Part shown: one piece after another, positions 21,505 to 33,730 of the stretch | Numbering within the stretch: the first letter of the stretch is position 1 | Layout: each line of letters begins with the position of its first letter | The notes under the pieces: model-generated | The model's database searches: none | Seen by the model: the letters and a program-made list of their open reading frames with translations, nothing else | What the model was told of the DNA's origin: nothing | Source: Achatina immaculata | Taxonomy: Eukaryota; Mollusca; Gastropoda; Stylommatophora; Achatinidae | Assembly (NCBI GenBank): GCA_009760885.1 | Contig: CM019692.1 | Location: 58,828,964-58,892,963, forward strand | Reading direction: 5' to 3' | DNA: 64,000 nucleotides | Translations under genes and position numbers: made by a program

Positions 21505-21960
21505 GAGGGCTGATGTACGTATGTGATCTTGCTGTTTGTTTAAGGCCGATGTACGTAATGTGATCTTGCTGTTTGTTGAAGGCTGATGTACGTAATGTGA
21601 TCTTGCTGTTTGTTGAAGGCTGATGTACGTAGTGTGATCTTGCTGTTTGTTGAAGGCTGATGTACGTAGTGTGATCTTGCTGTTTGTTGAAGGCTGATGT
21701 ACGTAGTGTGATCTTGCTGTTTGTTGAAGGCTGATGTACGTAGTGTGATCTTGCTGTTTGTTGAAGGCTGATGTACGTGGTGTGATCCTGCTGTTTGTTG
21801 AAGGCTGATATACGTAATGTGATCTTGCTGTTTGGTGAAGACTGATGTACGTAGTGTGATCTTTTAGTTGTAGAAGGCTGATGTACAGGTGTATAGTTTT
21901 GCTGTTGTTGAAGGTTGATAATACAGATGTGGCCTTGCTGTTAGCGAAGGCTGATATTGG
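21505..21960. repeat. 37-bp minisatellite, about 12 copies
   Basis: The unit is aggctgatgtacgtagtgtg followed by atcttgctgtttgttga. Six central copies are nearly identical, and copies after about 21840 are diverged and variable in length. Confidence 0.95.
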
Positions 21961-22032
21961 AAAACGTATATCTGTTTGTTTTTATATGAGTTGACTAGGC
22001 CACTTTGTTTAGGTTGATTGCACGAACAAAGT

Positions 22033-22240
22033 AATGTTATTTTTTCTTGGAATGTTAATCTGAGTACGAGTCCGATCTTTGTGTTTTCGATATGTTAATG
22101 TAGAAACAGGTCCGATCTCTCTTTTCTGTGAATGTTGATTTAGAAACATGTCCGATCTTTATTAACTGTGACAGTTGATGTAGAAATGGGTCCGATCTTT
22201 ATTTTCTGTGACTGTTGATATAGAAACGTGTCTGGCCTTT
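22033..22240. repeat. 40-bp minisatellite, 5 copies
   Basis: The motif gtccgatcttt recurs at 22070, 22110, 22150 and 22190, with a variant at 22230, exactly 40 bp apart. Each is preceded by gttgatatagaaac. The array sits directly against the microsatellite tail of the LINE that begins at 22309. Confidence 0.93.
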
Positions 22241-22249
22241 CTGTTGTCT

Positions 22250-22308
22250 GAATCATCATCATCATCACATCATCATCATCATCATCATCATTATCATCAT
22301 CATCATCG
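22250..22308. repeat. (ATC)n tail of the RTE-like LINE
   Basis: About 17 ATC units with one interruption. On the minus strand they form a (GAT)n tract immediately after the LINE stop region, as expected for an RTE-type 3' tail. Confidence 0.9.
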
Positions 22309-24720
22309 CCTTTCACTCCCTTGAGAGCACTGGCCACGGATAAAGGCTCTCCAGTCATCTCTGTTGGAATTATTCTTTGCTTCCTTCCATGTGTATCCCT
22401 TGTCTCTGAGCACTGTCATAATTTCTCTTCTCCAAGTAGGTCTAGGTCTTCCTCGATTTCTATTTCCTTGAGGATTCCATGTCAGTGTCTGTCTTGCTAT
22501 GATGATGTTGGGTTTCCTCAGAGTGTGGCCAATTCACCTCCATTTCCTATACATGATTTGTAGGTTAATAGGTTCTTGTCCTGCCCTTTCCCACACTTCC
22601 TCGTTCTTGATCTTGTCCTGCCATTTAACGTTTAAAATCCTTCTCAAGCAGTAGTTCATGAATGTGTGTATCCTCTGTTGTATTGTCTTGGTCATAACCC
22701 ATGTCTCCGAACCATATAGCAGGACAGTCTTTACGTTTGTATTGAAAAGCCTAAGTTTGGTTATTGTTTTGATGTTATTAGATGACCATATTTTGTTAAG
22801 TTGGATAAATGCTGTCCTGGCCTTGGTTATTCTAGCTGTAACATCATTTTCCGTTCCCCCATATTTATTCACTATGCTGGCTAAAAATGTGAAATATTCT
22901 ACTTCCTCAACTGACACTCCCTCAGTTACCATGAGGCTATTGCTTGCACTATTACTTTCATTATAATGGTTTTTTTTGTCTGTTAATATATAGTCCCAGT
23001 TTAGTTTAGCTGAATTCTTGCTTAAGATCTGAAGTTACTTTTGTATTTGTGTGTGGCTGTGTGCCAGAATTGCCACATCATGTGCACAGTCAAGATCTTC
23101 CAATTGGTTCCTCAGTGTCCATTGTATCCCATATCTTTTTTGTTGTGTGGTAGTTTTCATGATCCAGTCAATTGCTAGAAGAAATAGGAATGGTGATAGC
23201 AGATATCCCTGCCGCACACCTCTTTCCACTTTAAAACTTTCTGTGAGAGTTCCTCTATGCACAATTCTACAAGTTGTTCCTTCATATATGGTCTTTATAA
23301 GCTTTGTTATCTTGGCTGGGATACCATAGTGTTCCAGTAGTTTCCATAGCATTCTACGATCTAAACTATCAAATGCCTTCTCGTAATCAATGAATGCAAC
23401 TAACAGTGAAGAATTCCACTCCATTGACTATCTACTATTATTCGCATTGTAGCAATGTGGTCAGTACAGGATCTTCCTTGCATGAAACCTGCTTGCCCTT
23501 CCCTTAGTTTACTCTCTACTGATGTTTTAATTCTATTTAGCAAAATCCTACTGAAGACCTTGCTGGATATTGAGAGCAGGGAGATGCCTTTATGGTTCTT
23601 TCATTCTAATAGATCTCCTTTCTTAGGGAGTTTTATAAGATGGGCCTCTTTCCAGTCCTCTGGGACATTCTCTTCTTCCCAAATCCTGTAAAATAGTAAG
23701 AGTAGTATTTCTGTTATTATTTCTTTGTTCGCTGAGAGCACTTCTGCTACAATTCCATCTGGACCTGGTGCCTTATTTCTCTTCAACTCTGAGATAGCCT
23801 GTTCAGTTTCGGCCTTGCTGGGTGGTTCTACATTGATGTCTAGTGTATTCTCTGCTGCTGGTAAACCTCGGTTTCTGTTGGTGCTGGCCTATTTAGGATT
23901 CCGCTGAAGTATTCCACCCATCTTTGCATATGCTCTTCTTCTGATGTTACTACCTTACTTTCCTTGTTTTGTGATGGGGTTTTCAATCCTACATGGTCTA
24001 TTTTCTAACTTTTTGGTGATTTCTTGCAGAGCTCTCATATTATTTTTACCAGCTACCTCTTCTGCCTGTCCTACCATATTATCAAAATAGGCCTCTCTGT
24101 CTTTCTTTACGTTTTTCCAAACCTCTTTATGGGCCAAATTGTATTCTATCAGAGCTGAGGCCTTTGCAGCTCTTGTTTTACTGTCATCAATTTTTGCTTT
24201 AATTTCTGTCCTTCTGTCTATCTTCTTCAGTGTTTCCAATATAATCCACTCCTTGTGCTGGGGTTTCTTAAATCCCCCTGTCTCTTCACATGATTTGCTC
24301 CACATTTCTTTACCACTGTTCCACACAGTGTTCACATCTGGTGTATCTTCTGTGTATAACTCCTGCAGAACCTGAAATCTGTTGCTCAGTTTCAGTTTAA
24401 AGTTCTTTGCAATTTCTGGGTCTTCCAACAGTACCATATCATATCTTTTCCTTGCCATGTCTGTTCTGTGATGTTTCTTCAGTTTCATTCTCAGTTTAGC
24501 CATCAGTAGGTGGTGGTCAGAAGCTACATCTGCACCTCTTTTCACTCCGACATCTTGCAGTGTTCTGCGAAAGCTTCTGATTCAAATATGGTCTGTCTGG
24601 TTCTCAGTGACATGATTTGGTGATACCCACGTGGCTTTGTGTATAGTGTGGCTTTGTGTATAGTTTTATGTGGAAATATACTTCCTCCAATGACAAGGTT
24701 GTTGAGCATCTATTGCCTGA
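22309..24720 (-). mobile_element. RTE-like LINE, 5'-truncated, inactive
   Basis: The minus strand carries most of a LINE ORF2 in successive frames. Codons near 24720-24500 give the end of an APE-type endonuclease (IHKATWVSPNHVTEN, then ADVASDHHLL with the SDH motif). A linker follows (24500-23950). The RT domain starts with KAPGPDGIVAEVL (about 23780) and continues through FIDYEKAFDSLD with a catalytic Asp, then ERGVRQGYLLSPFLF. The second catalytic motif reads CAHDVAIL where FADD is usual, so one of the two key Asp residues is His. The C-terminus has NRNRGRPRPTWRREI and ends SQGSER. One in-frame TGA replaces a Trp (about 22530), and several frameshifts are present. The 5' end of the endonuclease is missing. 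Confidence 0.9.
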
Positions 24721-25547
24721 ATGGTGAGGTAAAAACCTCTCCAATTTTTGTGTTTGTGAATGTTGATACAGCTGCATAGTCTCTCATCATTTGGTGGGTT
24801 TTAATGCATCAGGGAAAAGGTTGCTCGTTGTTTCTTTTAGTGATCGCACATGTTTACAAATGGATTTTGTCACTAAGTACTTTTCTGGCGCGAATGTTTA
24901 CAATGGAACACGCACGTGCTTAATACATTTCATTTCCGTGGCTGATCTCTGAACGTGTATCGTCAGGAAAGCCTGCAACTGTCTCTTACTATTTCTCAAC
25001 AGAAAAAAGGCACATCTGTTCCAATACAAACAGTGACATTTGAAGCTCCCACACCAGGCCCCTAAGCTCAGTGTCCGTGTAATGAAATTAACCGGACATA
25101 GAATACTGCAAAATTTTTTCCGCCATTAGGGATAGCTAGATAACCATGTTACGGCTGTCAAGCGTGGCAGGGAGATAGGGCTAATCTACGGAGAGAGCAG
25201 CTTAGCTATTCGGCCTTGGTAGTCTGCTTCGGTGGAGGGAGAGTTTATGTAAGCGATGTGTTTAGTTGTTGGTTCATCCGTTCCTTTCGGCGTGGTTTAT
25301 TTTCCATTCATTTTTTATTTCATATTCTTCTGTTTACTGACATTATGAGTTTACTCACCTGAGTACTGTGGTTAACTAATTTATTCTTTGGTTGTTTTTT
25401 TTTTCAGTCCGGGAAACACAGACCTGTGATTGGTTTATTTCTGTTTGTTTTTGTCTCGTGGCTGTTTTATTTCGCTCCATAACTTTCATTCCCCCCTCCC
25501 CCCCTCCTTTTTTCAGAGGCGAGAAATAAATTTTTGTTTACATTTTC
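24721..25547. other. Unique sequence
   Basis: The start may hold a few more decayed LINE bases. No gene or repeat is recognised in the rest. Confidence 0.5.
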
Positions 25548-25730
25548 TTTCATATTAATTTCGTTTTGCATTTTTCATGCAAATTTCTTTTTGCGTTATT
25601 CACATACATTTCTTTCTGCATTTTTCATATAAATTTCTTTTTGCATTTTTCATATAAATTTCTTTCTGCATTTTTCGTATAAATTTCTTTTTGCATTTTT
25701 CATATAAATTTCTTTTTGCTTTTTTTTTCT
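25548..25730. repeat. 25-bp AT-rich minisatellite, about 7 copies
   Basis: The unit is catataaatttctttttgca followed by ttttt. The copies vary by single bases. Confidence 0.9.
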
Positions 25731-26104
25731 CTTCATAAAAACCTCCTCCTTGAGGTTTTTCTCCTACATCCTAAGAGTGGGTTCACTGCGGTGGCTGTGA
25801 CATAATGCCTGTCAACAGAATAATGCCTGTCAACTCTGTCAACAGATTTCTTTATTGTGAATTTTCGCAATCTCCGTGCTTCAAACGAGGCGTGCGTTAT
25901 CTTCAGAATTAACTACGATAAAAGATGTTCATTTCTTCTTCTTTTTTTGTTTTTTTTTGTTTTAATAAAGAATTCCAACAAGGAAACTCAGAATGAGACA
26001 AGCGGCAGCAAACTTTTCTTGATTGTCTTCCTAATTTGGATGTTCCAAAATTATCAGTTATATTTTATTTCGCGCACTAACATTGGGTATGGTCACTTAG
26101 CACT
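25731..26104. other. AT-rich unique sequence
   Basis: The 103-codon plus frame at 25857-26168 has no recognisable domain and runs into the following tandem repeat. I do not support it as a gene. Confidence 0.4.
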
Positions 26105-26285
26105 TTCTTGCCGTGATTGTTCGCAGCGGAACTTGGCGAATTCTAAATATATTCGTCTCTGCGGCTAGTATGTGAATTTTTACAGCGTGACTTTGCAAAT
26201 TCTAAATATATTCGTCTCTGCGGCTAGTATGTGAATGTTTGCAGCGGGACTTTGCAAATTCTAAATATATTCGTCTCTGCCAGGA
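26105..26285. repeat. ~58-59-bp tandem repeat, 3 copies
   Basis: The motif ttctaaatatattcgtctct recurs three times at a spacing of about 58-59 bp. Each copy is preceded by gcagcg-gactttg. Confidence 0.9.
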
Positions 26286-26389
26286 ATTTTTCTGCCCCCC
26301 TCCTCCGTCCCCTTCTCTGTTATAACTGTAGGAAACTATTACTTACCTCCTCTTGTCCTATCCCCCAGAATTGAACACAGGACGCCTTG

Positions 26390-26390
<1 letters not shown>

Positions 26391-26420
<30 letters not shown>
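26391..26420. repeat. (ATT)n microsatellite
   Basis: About ten ATT units. Confidence 0.95.
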
Positions 26421-26421
<1 letters not shown>

Positions 26422-28019
26422 AGGGGAAACGAACGAGTCCTGTTTACAAACCTTGAACTAAAATAAGTGACTCAAAAAGCCACCTGCATGATAAATTGCT
26501 AGTAGGAAATATTCCAACAATCTGCCTGTAGTGAATTAGAACCGATGGTGAAACGTGACTTACAAAACTTCAGACTGCAATGAAGAGTCGAGGAAACAAA
26601 AGATCGAACTTCGCAACTCTAGTGGAAAATATATGATGTTAAATGTCTTATATCTAGAAACAACAGCAAAGGTTACATGTGACGCCAAAATCGATGCCTG
26701 AAAAAAAAAACAGTAGAACAACTAAACAGAACACCGTTTTGTTCCAATGCTTATTATGATGTTTTCATTTTGTTTGTTTTGTTTGTTTTTTTTCAGTAAG
26801 AGCGAAGTTTGGGCTTTTCACCCGCGAAAGCCGAACTTCAGTTTCAAGAAGCTTCAGAAATATCAGTCTTTTTACTCTCTTTAGATTATCTCTCGGTTTC
26901 CCTCAACTTCGATCACCCGTGGCGTCTTCTTGCGAATTATTACCACTAGTAATTTTCCAGCGTAAGTGTTAGTAACAAGTTCTCAAGTTCGTCTGAGATA
27001 AATATAGGATGGGGGGCCTAAAGTGCCATAATGGAAGTCAAAGAGAACTAGAATCTAGCGTGATCATAGCGGGTCAGATATAGAAACACAGAGATTTCCA
27101 AGTCGTGATTTCCACTTGGTTGTCTTTTCGTGGCGTGACAGCCATAAAGGAGCTCGCAAAGTGTCGCATTCACCGCCATGATATATGTTCTCTATGTGTT
27201 TAGTGCATTAGGTCGATGAAGATGAGAAATGTAGTAAGGAGCGCCCGCAGCCATGTAGTAAAAATGACACAATATAATACAGATTATGTCTTATTATTGA
27301 TAAAAATTGAACGCTTGAGCTATATTTGCTGCTTGTCATGGCTGACACGTTGTTTGCATATATTTATAGAAATATTCCTTCGCCACGGTGTCATAGCTCA
27401 CAATATTGAATCTGGAAGTATTTTTTTTTCAGCCCGCACCTGACGTCATTGATTAATTACAGAATCTGATTGGCTTGGCACATGGAGCTTTCTAAAATTA
27501 GATGCAAGTTGTCAGCGGCGGATTTACCCATTGAGCTGAAAAGGCTTAAAACGGAGCCCGGCGTGAAGGGAATTTAAAAGAAAAATTGTTTGCACGAAAA
27601 TGCTGAAAGAAATAAGCACTAATTTTTCTGGAAAGTAAAAGTCTGAGAGTGAAGTATCACTTGGTTTGGTCTGCGTAGTCCAGCGTCGTGTAGTAAAGTA
27701 GACATTTACAGCTGGAGAAGTCAGGAGATGGACAGTATGTGTCGAAATAAGAAATAATGGAGTGGCTGGTCCGTGAACGTATGTCTTACTTCTTTGCTAG
27801 TTGTTCTCATTTATGAACTAAAATCAAGGTTTCTCAACCCTTTTCAGCTTTCACAGCCATTAGAATGTTCTTTACCCCTCGGCTGTAACAAGTTATCTGT
27901 GAATAGTCATACTAGGACTAAGAATGTGATAACAAAGCACGGAATCTGAATTTTCTACGCTTCATTAAAAAAAAAATCTTCAGTTAAGTTTATTGAGAGC
28001 CAAGACCCTGTCAGATTCA
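26421..28019. other. Unique sequence, possible lone hAT end
   Basis: No gene is recognised in about 1.6 kb. The open frame 27216-27443 has no similarity I know. At 27828-27845 the sequence caaggtttctcaaccctt looks like a hAT-type terminus, but no convincing partner end or target duplication was found. Confidence 0.4.
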
Positions 28020-28335
28020 GCAGTCAGCTGACATGCTAACGTCAGGATTGGCGAATTATAGCTGACCAAGACCCTGTCCCATCTCTTCGTTGGTACATCC
28101 CAGTAACAGACCTAGTCTGACGATAACGGGACAGGGATCGCTATAGTCCTCATGGTGGTGGAGTCTACTAAAGAAGTATTGCACACTCGTCACTTTTTTT
28201 AGTTCCATTCAGGGACTGAAAACATAGCCCCCCGTAACCCGCTCTCATTCCCATACAATGCTATGCTCCAGCAGCTTCTCTGCATCAGCTGCAAAGAACA
28301 CCTGCTCTCAGCTCCGAAGAGAAGAAGAAGGAGTT
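28020..28335 (+). repeat. Dispersed repeat B, copy 2
   Basis: Blocks in order are catgctaacgtcagg, accaagaccctgtcccatct, cccagtaacagacctag, cgggacagggatcgctatag, ggagtctactaaagaag, gggactgaaaa, and gctgcaaagaaca. The last is followed by a short GAA run. These align along their length with 33420-33730, so the repeat unit is about 310 bp. No coding sequence or pol III promoter is evident. Confidence 0.8.
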
Positions 28336-29404
28336 AAGCTTGTTAACGCGTAAATAACTTTAATGGACCTGTCTGTATGTCTGTATATATATTAAACTTT
28401 ACTTATAGCCCGTACTCACGAAAATGGTTTTATTTGTTGTTTTTGTATTAGCCAAATCCGTTACTGTCGGTAGTTTTGTTCGGAGAGAAAACATGTAAAG
28501 TCATCAAACATATAATATCGCTTGCCACATCTTCATTCACGTTCCTCTGGGAAATGGCAGCTGACAGGAGATAAGAGATACAATTTACATAACAAAATCT
28601 TGGTAATGGCTCCAACCATGTCTGCAGTATAACTGCTCCGAGGGGGCCACAAGTTGCAGTCTTTTATATCCGTACCAAAAGCCCACATTTAATCAGATTC
28701 TTTCAATAGCTCAGATATATTAGATGCTTCCTAATACCTTATCGCCGATTTGCAGTAGCGTATTTGGACAAAATATTTGATAGAGTAAAAATAATAATAT
28801 CATTGATCAGATATTGACACGCAAATTCTGGGCTATTCTAACGTTAGATCTGTTAATAGTGTATTGAATTATGCTCCACGCAAGAGGGATACATCATATT
28901 TTGATGAACTGATAGATTTTTGTTGTTGTAGTTATGGTGTTACAACTATATTTGCCCAAGGGCATCAGCAGCGCAGATTTTGTTTATAATAGAGAAGAAA
29001 AGATAAACTCAAATTATCGTCTTGTGGTCTGATCTTTTTCAAAAGGAGAGGAATGATTCAGAGAGAAGAGGGGAAAAAAATGAACAAAGAACCAGTGAAG
29101 ATGGGGCAAATCTGTGAGGAAATGGAGCGATTGGTTTATTTGTTCCATATATCTTAAACAGAAGCATAATCTACAACTTTTTTTTTTGTTGGCACGAAGA
29201 TCTGTTGCTCGTTATTGTACTTACAACTGTGAGTATAATGGGCAGGTGTTCTTGCATTACAAAAAAAAATAATAAATAAATAAAGAAAGAAAGAATTCTC
29301 ATCTTCACTGGCCAGGCGTTTGACTTCACTACAAACATACACGCGAAGATCATCAACTGTAATTGGAACACCCGCTTTGTTTTGGACTAGATCCCAAAAT
29401 GCTA
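28336..29404. other. AT-rich unique sequence
   Basis: Poly-A and poly-T runs occur, including a gggcaggtgttcttgcatt segment with flanking A/T runs. No gene is recognised. Confidence 0.45.
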
Positions 29405-29444
29405 TGTTTTTGTTTGTTTGTTTGTTCGTTTGTTTGTTTGTTTA
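29405..29444. repeat. (TTTG)n microsatellite
   Basis: About ten TTTG units with one substitution. Confidence 0.95.
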
Positions 29445-29524
29445 GGTGGTGCTGTCTTAAACATCGAGTAATAAGAAAAAAGAGAAACCACAAGATTACA
29501 GACAGGCCTGTAAGATACCGTTTA

Positions 29525-29952
29525 GGTATACATTGGATATGGCGTTGGTGCTTACATTTTCGTTGACTTAACACAATATAGCACTGATTGTCAGTGGGAG
29601 GATAGGTAGCTCCATGAGAAGGAGTTTCATGTTTAAGGGAAGAAATTACCACCATAAAAGAAAGGGCATCATGTCCTTTCAGAAGAATGGTTTAATGTAT
29701 AAGGGAGGATTTATGAGCAATCTTGATTGAAAAGGGAGGCTCAGAAACCGAAACGATGGAAACCACTGCTGTATAGGATAATGTGGACAGTATCTTGCGT
29801 ATCCATTTTTCCTTTCCAAGGTGCCTGAGATTCTAGGCACCCGTTTCGACAGCTGGGTTGCAATGGGGCGACTCAGAACCTCAGACAGGATTCGAACCAT
29901 CAGCATTGGTTGTAGCAGACCAGTGCATTAACCAGTTCGCTGCTAAGGCGCT
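29525..29952 (-). mobile_element. SINE family C, copy 2, split by a MITE
   Basis: The 5' head is at 29952-29870 on the minus strand, with a aaccagttcgctgctaagg-type A region and a ggttcgaatcctg B box. The body continues to about 29777. After an interruption (29574-29776) the 3' module resumes at 29573-29525 with cgaaaatgtaagcaccaacg. Removing the interrupting element restores the SINE order seen at 57340-57575. Confidence 0.65.
29582..29768. mobile_element. hAT MITE (187 bp) inside SINE C
   Basis: The left end is cactgattgtcagtggg. The right end in reverse is cagtggtttccatcg. The flanking octamers are caatatag (29574-29581) and ctgtatag (29769-29776), matching at six of eight positions with a central TA. 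It has no coding capacity. Its position splits SINE C copy 2, so it inserted after that SINE. Confidence 0.55.
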
Positions 29953-29984
29953 CGAGCTAGTAATAGGGGGAAAAAGGTTTTTGT

Positions 29985-30800
29985 TTTAAACTTAACACTC
30001 TTAACATATCCAAGGAGCATACCTCTCGTAATAATACACATTTACACTCTTTACATATCCAAGGAGCATACCTCTCGTAATAATACACATTTACACTCTT
30101 TACATATCCAAGGAGCATACCTCTTGTAATAATACACATTTACACTCTTTACATATCCAAGGAGCATACCTCTTGTAATAATACACATTTACACTCTTTA
30201 CATATCCAAGGAGCATACCTCTCGTAATAATACACATTTACACTCTTCACATATCGTAGGAGTATACCTCTCGTAATAATACACATTTACACTCTTCACA
30301 TATCCAAGGAGCATACCTCTCGTAATAGTATATATTTACACTCTTCACATATCGTAGGAGCATACCTCTCGTAATAGTATATATTTACACTCTTCACATA
30401 TCGTAGGAGCATACCTCTCGTAATAATACACATTTACACTCTTCACATATCCAAGAAGCATACCTCTCGTAATAGTATATATTTACATTCTTCACATATC
30501 GTAGGAGCATACCTCTCGTAATAATACACATTTACACTCTTCACAAGGAGCATACCTCTCGTAATAATACACATTTACACTCTTCACATATCGTAGGAGC
30601 ATACCTTTCGTAATAATACACATTTACACTCTTCACATATCCAAGGAGCATACCTCTCGTAATAGTATATATTTACATTCTTCACATATCGTAGGAACAT
30701 ACCTCTCGTAGTAGTGTATATGCACACTTTTATCGTAGAGGCATACCACTCGTAATAGTATATGTTCACACTTTTCACATATCCAAGGAGCAATCTTCAC
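29985..30800. repeat. 49-bp minisatellite, about 16 copies
   Basis: The unit is tacactcttcacatatccaa followed by ggagcatacctctcgtaat and a short AT-rich end. Variant units carry tatcgtagg in place of tatccaagg, and these two types are interspersed. Minus-strand frames with Tyr-Tyr-Glu-Arg-Tyr-Ala repeats are artefacts. Confidence 0.95.
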
Positions 30801-30859
30801 ACTGTTGTATATACTTCTAATGTTACTACAATAAGATTGATGAGATGGATTATACGATT

Positions 30860-31105
30860 GCATTTTTTTCTGTTGTTGACAATGAAAGTGATATTTAAGC
30901 CCATGATATTGACAAAATGAGACCGATATCTAAGCCCATGGTATTAACAATGAAAGCGATATCTTAGCCCATGGTATTAACAGTGAAAGCGATATCTTAG
31001 CCCATGGTATTGACAGTGAAACTTACATTTAAGCCGATGATATTAACAATAAAAGCGATGTCTAAGCCCATGATATTGACAATGAAAGTGATATCTTAAG
31101 GACCT
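30860..31105. repeat. 33-36-bp minisatellite, about 7 copies
   Basis: The unit is agcccatggtattaacaatg followed by aaagcgatatctt, with indel variants. Confidence 0.9.
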
Positions 31106-32239
31106 GAATGTGTGAATATTGTAATCATTCAGTTTACAAAGGCAACAGATTTATGGAAACATTGCAGACTTGTCGATATAATTGCTCCAGACCTGGTCTT
31201 CTTAATGGATACTCAAAACTTCTGTTTGGAAAAATTTTTTTTTTAAAATCAGCATTTCACTTAAATATTATTTTCTATATTTAGATAATTACACCGCAGT
31301 CCACAAAAAGCAGACTAAATATCACGGATAAAACAACTAATTTGAAGAGAATTTTATCCAAGGGAGTAGCATTAAACCCTTTGAAATCTTGCTTCATGTC
31401 CCCCATTAGCTACTTTCTTACTGAGATTCTAACCGCTGAAAGTAGTTGCTCTAGGGGTAAAAAAAAAGGAAGTTTCGCAGTCTAAAGGTACACGATTGCC
31501 CCTCATACATGTACGGTGTGATGTATTGGTGGAAGATTGTATTTGTGATGACTCATGTTGTCAGTAGTGAACAATAACAGACCTCACACACACACATACA
31601 CACAACACAAACACACACATGTTATTTTCATATTATTCAGCCACCAACAAAGTATAATCCTGTTCGTTTCGTCAAACATTCCAGGTTTTTCATAGCCGTT
31701 TCGTGTACGTAAATTATGGGAGATAACCCAACCCGACTTCGATCCGAACACGCTCTGAAATTGCAACTCCTGCGTTAGACAGGCGGGCCGAAAATAATGG
31801 GCCGAAATGGTCACCAAAGTGACCATTGCCCCACTCCTGTGGCCTGAACGTTGTCACAATCTAATTTCCGAAAACCGTAAGGCAATAGGAAAATGTGAGA
31901 AGAGATGACCGCCCTGTCTTGGTCATTAGCTTCCATTACATTCTGTAGCGGGAAGATCTGTGGCCATTTGATTATTTGTGGCTTGCTGGGTCTTCAGATA
32001 ATGAATGTGGGTTCTTGGGACCAGTAACTTCAAAATAAATCTTGAAAACATGGCCAGTTAAATAAAAGATTTCAGGATATTTGCGAATACTAAAGAGAGA
32101 AGCAATGATACGTGAAATAAAAACAGGAAAACAGATATAGACTGATGAGCTGATAGATATTGAAAAGAAGGACATATATGTAGATTTAATTTTCTAGCAC
32201 AAAAATATCCTTATGTTGGTTTTGTTTACCCTGAACTGT
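31106..32239. other. Unique sequence with (CA)n and a small hairpin
   Basis: A CA-rich run lies at 31583-31619. At 31806-31827, aatggtcac and gtgaccatt form a 9-bp inverted repeat around caaa. No gene is recognised. Confidence 0.45.
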
Positions 32240-32520
<281 letters not shown>

Positions 32521-32654
32521 TGCCCGCCCGCCTGCCTACCCGCCCTTCTGTCCTAGCCTAGTATAGTCTAGTCTAGTCTAATCTAGTCTGTCTGTCTGTC
32601 TGTCTATTTGTCTACCTGTCTGTCTGTCCGTCCGTTCATTTGTCCACCCCGCCC

Positions 32655-33012
32655 GACTGACAGACAGTTGTGTAGACTAGTGGACAATATTAAGAAAAAA
32701 ACCAACTGTGAAACCGTAAGACAGTGCAAGATGGAAGAGAACTGCAGCCAACCATCCCCGAGGTTCCATACTGCGAATGGAAGAAAAACAAGACATCCCT
32801 ATATCGCCATGACTTGGGACACCTCAAGGGAAAAGAAAGAGGGGCAGGCCTTTTGGGACATGGAGAATAAAATATAGAAAAAAAAAACTAAAAGAAGCGG
32901 AAAGACATTTTTTGAGGTATCCCGACCTACTGAAAACAAGATTAGCTGGAGAAACTTTGTTGATGCCTTATGCTCCATTGGGAGTACAGAGGACTGATGA
33001 TGATGATGATCC
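32655..33012 (+). mobile_element. RTE-like LINE C-terminal fragment
   Basis: The plus strand gives TPQGKERGAGLLGHGE in the position of the usual TPQGKRKRGRP-TWRRE. After frameshifts it gives KTFFEVSRPTENKISWRNFV, then DALCSIGSTED and a stop, the characteristic end of RTE-type ORF2. The stop runs directly into a short (TGA)n tail at 32994-33010. It is 5'-truncated and frameshifted. Confidence 0.75.
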
Positions 33013-33419
33013 CTGAGGTTCGGGGATGGGGGGTTGTGGACACGTGATGATGATAATGTCTCAGTATAATTTTATTGGAGGAAATAGAATGTATGAAATA
33101 GATGAATCAAAATAACCTAACAAAGCAAGATAAGAAAAAGTGTATGAGAATTTGGCATCCTGGCTTGACTCATCGAAGAAATAGAAGACAAATGAAGATC
33201 TATTAAATCAAGGTTTCTCAATGGGATTTCCAGGGGTTTCGCCAGAGAATCATGACTAAAAATGACCTCCTGTGTGCTTCTCGCGTCACCTTAGGGTATA
33301 GCTACATGTTTTTGTTTTTGTCTCAGACAGGTTGGTTTAAAAATAATATTTTGTGTATGTGTGTGTGTGGGGGGGGGGTGGGGGGTGTGTGAAGACGCTC
33401 TCTGATAAATAATCAGCCA
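33013..33419. other. Unique sequence with GT/G tract
   Basis: Near 33207, caaggtttctcaatggga resembles a lone hAT end. A gtgtgtgtgtgg-poly-G tract lies at 33357-33388. Confidence 0.4.
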
Positions 33420-33730
33420 CCCTCTTGCTGATATGCTAGGGTCAGGTTTAGCAAACCATAGATGACCAAGACCCTGTCCCACCTCTCCGTTGGTACCTCC
33501 GAGTGACAGGCATAGCCTGGGTAACGGTGCAGGGATCGCCATAGTCCCCGTGGTTTTGGAGTCTGCTAAAGAAGCATTGCACACCCCCCCCCCCTGCTTT
33601 CTAGTTGTACTCTGGGACTGAAAAAAATAGCTGTCATAACCCGTTCCCACGCCGATACGATGCTGTATCTCAACACCTCTACAGCATCGGCTGCAAAGAA
33701 CAACAGCTCGCAGTTACAGGGACATAGTAC
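33420..33730 (+). repeat. Dispersed repeat B, copy 3
   Basis: This is the best full-length match to copy 2. The landmarks are atatgctagggtcagg, accaagaccctgtcccacct, gtgacaggcatagcctggg, cagggatcgccatagtcccc, ggagtctgctaaagaagc, gggactgaaaa, and catcggctgcaaagaacaac. An internal poly-C expansion lies at 33585-33594. Confidence 0.8.

Noticed and set aside
29985..30800. Possible CRISPR-like array (regular 49-bp repeats)
   Set aside because: There are no unique spacers between repeats and no cas genes. The whole unit is repeated, and the genome context is eukaryotic.
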